From NCBI GenBank assembly GCA_017963165.1, contig JAGCTZ010000211.1:1-9004 (forward strand): 9,004 bases of DNA. Reading direction: 5' to 3'. Position 1 is the stretch's first letter. Each line of letters begins with the position of its first letter. Under the pieces are notes generated by a model. That model was not told the DNA's origin. It saw only the letters and a program-made list of their open reading frames with translations, and made no database searches. This stretch comes from Treponema sp. (GTDB lineage: Bacteria > Spirochaetota > Spirochaetia > Treponematales > Treponemataceae). Position numbers and translations under genes: made by a program. Positions 1 to 5,110 of this stretch are shown one piece after another.

Positions 1-543
1 GAAGGAAGTCATCATACAACTCTTGCCTGGTCGCTCTGGCATACATTCCGCATTGAAGATATTGTTGCGCACTCCTTGATTTTGAAGGATGAACAGATTC
101 TTTTTACAGATGGCTGGCTTGAAAAAACAAAGGCAAAAATCATCACAACAGGAAACGAACTTTCCGCAGATAAGATGATTGATTTTTCAAAGCAGCTTGA
201 TATCAAAGCCTCCTATGATTATTGCAAAGCCGTGATGGATTCAACAAATGAACTTTTAAAAAATCTCACATTTGCAGACTTAAAAAAGAACTTCACCGAC
301 GAAGATAAAGCACGACTTGTCGCCACCAATTGCGTAAGTCCTGATGAAAGCTCAGCATGGCTCATCGATTTCTGGTGCGGAAAAAATATCAAAGGCTTAA
401 TTCAAATGCCATTTTCCCGCCACTGGATAATGCACGTAGAAGCAATGAATCGTATTAAAGACAAACTGTGCCAGCAGACAAAAAAAGGCAATAACAAATT
501 GCTGGAATTATATTTTTTGTGTTTTCTCCAAAATATGTTATAA
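1..543 (+). CDS. DinB-like four-helix protein, 5' end outside window
   Basis: The reading frame is open from base 1, so the N-terminus is cut by the window edge; 180 codons are visible. Counting from the first visible codon, the start reads HHTTLAWSLWHTFRIEDI (residues 4-21) and a later segment reads SRHWIMHVEAMNRIK (about 139-153). Together these give the spaced histidines (about H14, H141, H145) typical of the metal-binding DinB / YfiT-like helical bundle superfamily. Members include stress-induced proteins and metal-dependent thiol transferases, but the substrate cannot be read from sequence. The middle contains WLIDFW and GLIQMPFSRH, which fit the same family as I recall it. A TTG at 76 could be taken as a start, but the family-like sequence continues upstream, so I reject it. 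The last 15 residues (KLLELYFLCFLQNML) look unlike the family and are encoded by the promoter region of the next genes. An A7 tract at 480-486 precedes them, and one extra A would end the protein at 494. Family call fairly sure; function unknown. Confidence 0.72.
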   Translation, partial: EGSHHTTLAWSLWHTFRIEDIVAHSLILKDEQILFTDGWLEKTKAKIITTGNELSADKMIDFSKQLDIKASYDYCKAVMDSTNELLKNLTFADLKKNFTDEDKARLVATNCVSPDESSAWLIDFWCGKNIKGLIQMPFSRHWIMHVEAMNRIKDKLCQQTKKGNNKLLELYFLCFLQNML

Positions 544-544
544 T
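516..544 (+). promoter_or_regulatory. Extended -10 promoter inside the end of the DinB-like gene
   Basis: TATAAT at 539-544 matches the sigma-70-type -10 consensus perfectly and is preceded by TG at 536-537, giving an extended -10 (TGTTATAAT). A weak -35 (TTGTGT, 517-522) sits 16 bases upstream. Transcription would start near 551, leaving a leader of about 57 bases before the small gene at 608. The site overlaps the last codons of the upstream gene, so the downstream genes can be expressed independently of it. It is the best promoter I can see in the window and the likely driver of the tandem run that follows. Function is inferred from sequence only. Confidence 0.6.
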
Positions 545-607
545 GAATTATCTTAACTTGAAGCTCTCAAAGTGAAATAAATCATTACAAATCAATTGGA
601 ATTATTA

Positions 608-874
608 ATGAACAGCATACAGGAAAAAAGAACCAATACAATTCACGAAAAACAGTTTGATAAGGCCCTTCAGGAAACTAAAGATCAGATTGAACAGATT
701 TGCAGAGGTATCGAAGTAAAAAAACATCTTGGTGAAAATTCTTATAATCATTATACCTACGACAAAAAATACTATATTGATGAAGTAATAAAATACTTTG
801 AAGGAAAAGGTTATAGGGTAAAACGTCTGCAAAGCGAATGTGCTGTTTCCTATAGACTTAATATTCTCTGGTAA
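608..874 (+). CDS. Small hypothetical protein, 88 residues
   Basis: I do not recognise this gene. It encodes a charged, soluble 88-residue protein with no signal peptide or membrane segment. The first half (EKQFDKALQETKDQIEQICRG) looks helical and possibly coiled coil. The second half has a Tyr/Lys-rich stretch (YTYDKKYYIDEVIKYF) and ends in what looks like beta strand (YRLNILW). I chose the ATG at 608, with a weak GGA seven bases upstream (598-600), over an in-frame TTG at 596 that lacks an SD. The gene is AT-rich: bases 721-780 are about 23% G+C, well below its downstream neighbours. It lies just after the promoter at 516-544, and its stop is 23 bases before the acetyltransferase start, so it is probably the first gene of the operon. 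It could be a mobile-element remnant or a small accessory protein. A real gene is likely; its function is unknown. Confidence 0.6.
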   Translation: MNSIQEKRTNTIHEKQFDKALQETKDQIEQICRGIEVKKHLGENSYNHYTYDKKYYIDEVIKYFEGKGYRVKRLQSECAVSYRLNILW

Positions 875-887
875 AAAATACCATTAC

Positions 888-894
888 AGGAGGT
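888..894 (+). promoter_or_regulatory. Strong Shine-Dalgarno AGGAGGT with short spacer
   Basis: AGGAGGT at 888-894 is the strongest ribosome binding site of the window, but only three bases (CCC) separate it from the ATG at 898. That is shorter than the usual 5-9. No in-frame start lies at a better distance downstream, and the protein begins plausibly at this ATG, so the start is kept. The tight spacing may limit initiation despite the good match. Confidence 0.6.
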
Positions 895-897
895 CCC

Positions 898-1653
898 ATG
901 TTCACCCAATTACCCGAAGAAAAAAAAGATTTAATCAAACCGCTTTACAAAAAACATCAGCCAAACTGTTCTGCACTCAGCTGTTATTTTGAAGGAAAAA
1001 TGCCGGGCAAAGCTTATGTTGATGATGTAAACGCCCCGACAAAAGCAATCTGCAGGCTCGAGATGAGCTGGACTTATGTTACTGACGATGCCGACCTCCC
1101 TTGGATTGAAGAAGTTTTAGGTGAACTTGTAAAAACAACCTGGATGCAGGTAATCTGGGTTCCGGAGCGAAAAGGAAACTATCCTCTTAAAGGTATTTCA
1201 AAACCATTTACACGTCTTGAGTACATAGAAAGAAAAAAAGAAGAGAAAGAGCCTTGCAAGGTAGATATTTTTCCATTCTCAAGTGAATTATACGACAAGC
1301 TTCCGGAAGATTATAAGGAATGGCACATAATGAATTACGGTTCAAAAGAAGAATTCCTTAAAAAAGCCTGGGGTTATTTTGCTGTAGAAAATGATAAGGT
1401 TTGCAGCGAAAGTGAAGGCGCCTTTATATCAGGCGGATATGCAGAAATGGGCATTTACACCTTTGAAGAATACCGTAACCGTGGCTTTGCCTATGCACTC
1501 TGCCTAAGGACAATCCAGGAGCTTGAAAAAAAGGGAATAAAACCAATCTGGGCCTGCGACAAAGCCAACGTAGAATCCGACCGCCTTGCCCAGCGCTTAG
1601 GTTATGTAAATCCTTTGGAATACGAGTTTGTATACTTAGAGCCACCTAAATAA
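898..1653 (+). CDS. GNAT acetyltransferase, YkkB/ZmaR-type
   Basis: A 251-residue cytoplasmic protein with a GNAT fold in its C-terminal half. The segment at residues 180-238 has the family's core: GYAEMGIYTFEEYRNRGFA carries the acetyl-CoA pyrophosphate-binding motif R-x-x-G-x-A (R193-A198). It is followed by IWACDKANVESDRLAQRLGY, with the conserved N224, S227 and the LxxRLGY helix. The N-terminal 120 residues form the less conserved substrate domain and end in a very charged Lys/Glu linker (about 111-121). Two-domain proteins of this length match the family I know as GNAT_acetyltran, which includes Bacillus YkkB and, as I recall, the zwittermicin A resistance protein ZmaR. The reaction is presumably N-acetylation of a small amine, with acetyl-CoA as donor. 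The substrate is not visible in the sequence. Its TAA overlaps the ATG of the phosphotransferase by one base, so the two are probably translated together. Fold sure, substrate unknown. Confidence 0.85.
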   Translation: MFTQLPEEKKDLIKPLYKKHQPNCSALSCYFEGKMPGKAYVDDVNAPTKAICRLEMSWTYVTDDADLPWIEEVLGELVKTTWMQVIWVPERKGNYPLKGISKPFTRLEYIERKKEEKEPCKVDIFPFSSELYDKLPEDYKEWHIMNYGSKEEFLKKAWGYFAVENDKVCSESEGAFISGGYAEMGIYTFEEYRNRGFAYALCLRTIQELEKKGIKPIWACDKANVESDRLAQRLGYVNPLEYEFVYLEPPK

Positions 1654-2477
1654 TGAAATCAGAATCTTTAGTCCTGCAAAATCTTCCTTCCTCGATTCAA
1701 TCCCTGATTTCCGGCAAGCCCTACGAAACAGATTCCATGGGTAAGTCGGGTTCCGGTGTATATGTTTTTGATGATTTTGTTTTGAAAATTGTTAAAGCCC
1801 GCGACAAACAATTCCGTCAGAAAAATGAAGTGACGGTTCAGGTTATGCGCTGGCTCGAAGGAAAGCTCCCTGTTCCTAAGGTTATTTGTTACGAAGCCGA
1901 TGACAATTTTCAGTATCTTTTGATGAGCCGTATGTCTGGAAAAATGTCCTGTGATGAATATTTTCTGGAGCATCCCCGCCAGTTATGCAAACTTCTTGCC
2001 CAGGCTTTTAAAATGCTTTGGAGCGTAGATGTTACCGGCTGCCCGCGCGAACGTACAATCGAAAATGAACTCGCAGAAGCAAAGTATCGTGTAGAAAATA
2101 ATCTTGTAGATTTGGAAGACGCAGAACCGGATACTTTTGGCGAGAACGGTTTTGAAAATCCCGAGGCCCTGCTTGCCTGGCTCCAGATACATAAGCCGGA
2201 ATATGAGCCTGTTCTTTCCCACGGAGATTTCTGTCTGCCAAATATTCTTATCGATGCCAACAAAATCAGCGGCTTTATTGATTTGGGAGCCGCCGGAGTT
2301 GGCGACAAATGGCGTGACATAGCTCTTTGTTATCGCAGTCTCAAACATAATGTCGACGGCACCTTTGGCAGAAAAATCTACCCGGATGTTAATCCCAATC
2401 TTCTTTTAGAAGAATTGGGAATTGAGCCGAATAATGAAAAAATCAGATATTATATTCTGTTGGATGAACTTTTTTAG
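1653..2477 (+). CDS. APH(3')-like aminoglycoside phosphotransferase
   Basis: A complete 274-residue kinase of the aminoglycoside 3'-phosphotransferase type, which uses ATP to phosphorylate a sugar hydroxyl of kanamycin-class drugs. Visible parts in order are a nucleotide loop (GKSGSGVYVF, 30-39), the ATP lysine in VLKI (K45), and its partner glutamate (E59). Next come WLEGKLPVPKV (67-77) and the catalytic loop HGDFCLPN (190-197) with base D192 and Mg ligand N197. The second Mg ligand is D210 in GFIDLG, and the C-terminus is YYILLDELF. From memory, WLEGKLPVPKV and the C-terminal nine residues also occur in APH(3')-IIIa, which is 264 residues. The extra length lies mainly near residues 238-248. 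Every catalytic residue I looked for is present. The start overlaps the previous stop (TAATG), no SD is visible, and translational coupling is likely. G+C resembles the glycosylase gene, arguing against very recent transfer. Whether the substrate is a clinical aminoglycoside is inference. Confidence 0.9.
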   Translation: MKSESLVLQNLPSSIQSLISGKPYETDSMGKSGSGVYVFDDFVLKIVKARDKQFRQKNEVTVQVMRWLEGKLPVPKVICYEADDNFQYLLMSRMSGKMSCDEYFLEHPRQLCKLLAQAFKMLWSVDVTGCPRERTIENELAEAKYRVENNLVDLEDAEPDTFGENGFENPEALLAWLQIHKPEYEPVLSHGDFCLPNILIDANKISGFIDLGAAGVGDKWRDIALCYRSLKHNVDGTFGRKIYPDVNPNLLLEELGIEPNNEKIRYYILLDELF

Positions 2478-2498
2478 CGATTGTATTATTATTTAAAT

Positions 2499-3458
2499 AT
2501 GAAAAAATCTTTTTTTGTCTTTGTTTTATTGTTATTTAGTTCTCTGCTTTTTGCGTATACGATTGATGAAGTAAAGACGCTTCCATATAAAAAAACATCA
2601 TTTTTCGGAGGAAGCTTTTCTCATAATCTTCTTGAAAAAGTTCGTCCATTTGAAGGAAATGCAAAACAATTCCTGTCAGATTATGACAATTATTACGAAT
2701 ACAAAAATCATGAATTAACGGCCCAGGAAAAAGATTTTTTTACAGTATATTTTTCTTATCTTCCACAAACATTTCAGGACTGTTTTTTGGACCGTGTTTA
2801 TGCCGTTTATTTTGTAGAAGGCATGTGGTACGGCGGACTCACAGATTTTATTTATGATGAAAATCAGAATACATATTGCGTTGTATATTTTAACATTGAC
2901 ACTTTTTATTATGTTTTGGACGACTGGCTTGAACTTCGCGATAACTCCATTTTTAAAAAGACCGATGACAACAACAAAATCAAAGTTGAATGCAGTAAAA
3001 AGTGGCCCGCTTTCCTTCATGTTCTGATTCATGAATCTGCGCATGTTTATGATTATGTCAATAAAATTACGCCGTACCTTGAGTCTTTCGACGGTATTCC
3101 AAAAACGAATAATGTCTATTATCAATACTGGCAGTACATTGATCAGCCTGTAAAAAAATATGATAACAAGCTGCTCCCGCAATTCAGTTATTATTATTTT
3201 GGAAAACAGATTTCTTTTTCAAAGGCAAAGTCGCTTGTTGAATATCTTTCAACAACTCCGTTCAGCACTCTGTATGGTGCCAAAAACTTTATGGATGATT
3301 TTGCCGAAACAGTTACTTTTTATTACCTGAAATTTGCCTTTGGCCTTGATTATAAAATCACCTGCATCCAGAAAGGAAAAGCCAAAGCAACCTACAGTTT
3401 GAGCACCAATAAAAATGTTTCTGTCTGGAATGAACTATGCAGGAGGGTAACAGAATAA
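2499..3458 (+). CDS. Secreted HExxH zinc metallopeptidase
   Basis: A 319-residue protein beginning with a clear Sec signal peptide (MKKSFFVFVLLLFSSLLFA, likely cut after A19), so it acts outside the cytoplasm, presumably in the periplasm. The zinc-peptidase motif HESAH is at 178-182, inside LIHESAHVYDY. The downstream DDFAETVTFYY (266-276) supplies a probable third ligand, E270, as in gluzincin-type enzymes. The remainder is rich in Tyr and Phe and has no other domain I recognise. I chose the ATG at 2499 because it gives a textbook signal peptide; the in-frame TTG at 2481 would add six residues before it. No SD is visible, and an A/T-rich stretch with TATTAT (2484-2489) lies close upstream, so it may have its own weak promoter. 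The gene is distinctly AT-rich (2581-2640 about 28% G+C) beside GC-richer neighbours. Metallopeptidase likely; substrate unknown. It could also be an inactive or regulatory relative. Confidence 0.75.
   Translation: MKKSFFVFVLLLFSSLLFAYTIDEVKTLPYKKTSFFGGSFSHNLLEKVRPFEGNAKQFLSDYDNYYEYKNHELTAQEKDFFTVYFSYLPQTFQDCFLDRVYAVYFVEGMWYGGLTDFIYDENQNTYCVVYFNIDTFYYVLDDWLELRDNSIFKKTDDNNKIKVECSKKWPAFLHVLIHESAHVYDYVNKITPYLESFDGIPKTNNVYYQYWQYIDQPVKKYDNKLLPQFSYYYFGKQISFSKAKSLVEYLSTTPFSTLYGAKNFMDDFAETVTFYYLKFAFGLDYKITCIQKGKAKATYSLSTNKNVSVWNELCRRVTE
3441..3447 (+). promoter_or_regulatory. Shine-Dalgarno AGGAGGG inside the peptidase 3' end
   Basis: AGGAGGG lies within the last codons of the peptidase, 11 bases before the ATG at 3459, which follows the TAA at 3456-3458 with no gap. 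The arrangement supports the 3459 start and suggests that the second acetyltransferase is translated from the same transcript by ribosomes recruited inside the preceding gene. Confidence 0.6.
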
Positions 3459-3920
3459 ATGGCAGACAATGAAATTACTTACAGAAAACTAACAGAGAAC
3501 GACCTCGACACCTTCATCCAAATGCGAATCACCCAGTTGCGAGAAGAAGGTGCTAAAGAAGATTTTGACCTCGTTCCCGCACTTAAAGATTACTACCACC
3601 GCCACCTTGCCGACGGAACTTTTGTTTCCTGGCTGGCACTGGACGGTGAAAAAATAATCGGCACAAGCGGTATGTCGTTTGTGGAAAAGCCACCTTACTT
3701 TAGCTGCCCGTCCGGAAAAATCGGTCTCCTTTCCAGCATGTTCACAAATCCAAACTACCGCCGCAGAGGTATAGCAAAAGAATTACTTCACCGCGTAGTA
3801 GAAGAGGCCCGCGCTTATGGTTGTGGCGCAGTCCAGATTACCGCTTCGGATATGGGAGTAAAGCTCTACACCGCATACGGCTTTGTTCACAACGGAAACT
3901 TTATGCAGTATAAATTGTAG
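3459..3920 (+). CDS. GNAT-family N-acetyltransferase
   Basis: A compact 153-residue single-domain GNAT enzyme. It opens with ITYRKLTENDLDTFIQMR (6-23), the usual first strand and helix. A central sheet follows (VSWLALDGEKIIGTSGMSF, 56-74), then motif A, LLSSMFTNPNYRRRGIAKEL (90-109). Within motif A, R101-R-R-G-I-A106 binds the acetyl-CoA pyrophosphate. The ending KLYTAYGFVHNGNFMQYKL (135-153) carries the family's LYxxYGF element. It transfers an acetyl group from acetyl-CoA to an amine of a small molecule or protein; the acceptor cannot be told. It is not closely similar to the 251-residue acetyltransferase upstream, so the two are not a recent duplication. The start abuts the peptidase stop with an SD at 3441-3447, and nine bases separate its end from the glycosylase gene. 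Fold sure, substrate unknown. Confidence 0.88.
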   Translation: MADNEITYRKLTENDLDTFIQMRITQLREEGAKEDFDLVPALKDYYHRHLADGTFVSWLALDGEKIIGTSGMSFVEKPPYFSCPSGKIGLLSSMFTNPNYRRRGIAKELLHRVVEEARAYGCGAVQITASDMGVKLYTAYGFVHNGNFMQYKL

Positions 3921-3929
3921 TGAAATAAT

Positions 3930-5090
3930 ATGAAAGAGCTGAACCTTACCTTATCACAAGCCAAACGTTTTATTCTCTACAAACAGGGCCTGCTGGGCGA
4001 ACACAGATTTTCCGGCAAGAAAGGCGTCCTCGACTTTGTACGTCAAGCCGGTTGCATTCAGTTTGACCCGATTGATGTCTGCGGAAGAAATGCGGAGCTT
4101 GTGTTCCAGTCCAGAGTTGCAGACTTCACCAAAAACATGCTTTATGAACTTTTGCACGAAGACCGAAAACTCCTGGACAACTGGGACAAAAATCTTTCCA
4201 TCATTCCTGTTGAAAACTGGCCTAACTTTAAGCGCGACAGGGACTGGCACCTTGAACACGAACGCAGCTATGATGAAATTCAGGAGGCCTGCGACAAAAT
4301 AAAAGCCATCATAAAAGAACGCGGCGCCGTATGTTCTGCCGATCTTGAAATGTCCGAAAAAGTTGACTGGTACTGGACTAAAACAAAGCTTTCCCGTGCG
4401 GCACTTGAACACATGTACTTTCGTGGCGAGCTTGCAATTCATCATAAAAACAAAGGTATAAAATATTACGATTTGATTGAGCGTTGTGTGCCCAAAAAGA
4501 TCCTGGAAGCAGCCGACCCATACCCCGATGATTTTGACCACAAAAAGTGGCGCGTACTGGAAAGAATTGGCGCACTCGGACTTCTCTGGAACCGTCCGTC
4601 AGATGCCTGGCTTGGAATTGGCGACCTTAAGTCCGATACGCGCAATAAGATTTTTGACTCCCTGCTCAAAGATGGCCTCATTGTTCCAGTTCACGTCGAA
4701 GGAATCAACCACACTTTATACTGTCTGTCAAAAGATGTGAAAATTGAAAAAATCATAAACGGGGAGGGCAACACCACCACCCCCCGCTGCGAGTTTATCG
4801 CCGCCCTGGACAATATGATGTGGGACCGCAACCTCATAAAAGCAATCTGGAAATTTGACTACAAGTGGGAAATCTATACGCCTGCTGCCCAGCGCAAATA
4901 CGGCTACTACGTGCTCCCGATTCTTTACGGCGAAAATCTCATTGGCCGCATAGAACCAGTCTACGACAAAAAAACAAAGCAGCTGCAAATCAAAAATATC
5001 TGGTACGAGCCGGAAATCAAAATCACAAAGAAAATAGAAGCCGCCGTGGCCGCCACTATAAAACGTTTTGAGCAGTTTTGTAAATCCTAA
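3930..5090 (+). CDS. YcaQ/AlkX-family crosslink-repair DNA glycosylase
   Basis: A 386-residue winged-helix protein of the HTH_42 family, close to the roughly 400 residues of E. coli YcaQ (AlkX). Relatives unhook DNA interstrand crosslinks and remove bulky alkylated bases. Streptomyces AlkZ gives self-resistance to azinomycin B. The expected catalytic motif Q-x-D is present as Q44-F-D46, in GCIQFDPIDVCGRN. Other family hallmarks are SRAALEHMYFRGELAI (155-170), a winged-helix segment, MMWDRNLIKAIWKFDY (296-311) and YTPAAQRKYGYYVLPIL (316-332). No signal peptide or membrane segment is seen, so it is cytoplasmic. The start at 3930 is nine bases after the acetyltransferase stop and has no strong SD, so it probably depends on the upstream genes. 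Bases 4759-4790 encode a short low-complexity linker (GEGNTTTPR). Family assignment is firm. Crosslink unhooking is inferred from the intact motif. Confidence 0.85.
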   Translation: MKELNLTLSQAKRFILYKQGLLGEHRFSGKKGVLDFVRQAGCIQFDPIDVCGRNAELVFQSRVADFTKNMLYELLHEDRKLLDNWDKNLSIIPVENWPNFKRDRDWHLEHERSYDEIQEACDKIKAIIKERGAVCSADLEMSEKVDWYWTKTKLSRAALEHMYFRGELAIHHKNKGIKYYDLIERCVPKKILEAADPYPDDFDHKKWRVLERIGALGLLWNRPSDAWLGIGDLKSDTRNKIFDSLLKDGLIVPVHVEGINHTLYCLSKDVKIEKIINGEGNTTTPRCEFIAALDNMMWDRNLIKAIWKFDYKWEIYTPAAQRKYGYYVLPILYGENLIGRIEPVYDKKTKQLQIKNIWYEPEIKITKKIEAAVAATIKRFEQFCKS

Positions 5091-5104
5091 AGATTTGCTA
5101 TTAT
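5078..5104 (+). promoter_or_regulatory. Possible promoter close to the MATE-YfiH start
   Basis: TG-C-TATTAT at 5096-5104 is a five-of-six -10 hexamer with the extended TG. A weak TTGTAA at 5078-5083 sits 15 bases upstream. A start 6-7 bases after the -10 would fall at or next to the A of the ATG at 5111, giving an essentially leaderless mRNA. That would fit the absence of any SD before this gene. The overlap with the end of the glycosylase gene is small. A/T-rich gaps give such matches by chance, so this is tentative. Confidence 0.35.
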
Positions 5105-5110
5105 AAAACA

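Noticed and set aside
556..573. Leader hairpin (TTGA-AGCTC-TCAA) as attenuator or riboswitch
   Set aside because: The stem is only four perfect pairs, six with a bulge. There is no following T-run and no conserved riboswitch core.
596..607. Alternative TTG start for the small gene
   Set aside because: It has no SD, whereas the ATG at 608 has a GGA at reasonable spacing.
608..1653. Toxin-antitoxin pair (small gene plus acetyltransferase)
   Set aside because: The acetyltransferase is a two-domain 251-residue enzyme, not the short GNAT toxin type. The small protein shows no DNA-binding antitoxin motif.
4759..4790. G-rich then C-rich stretch that could fold into a hairpin
   Set aside because: It lies inside the glycosylase gene and is explained by a Gly/Thr/Pro linker. 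The stem has a central mismatch and no neighbouring regulatory context.
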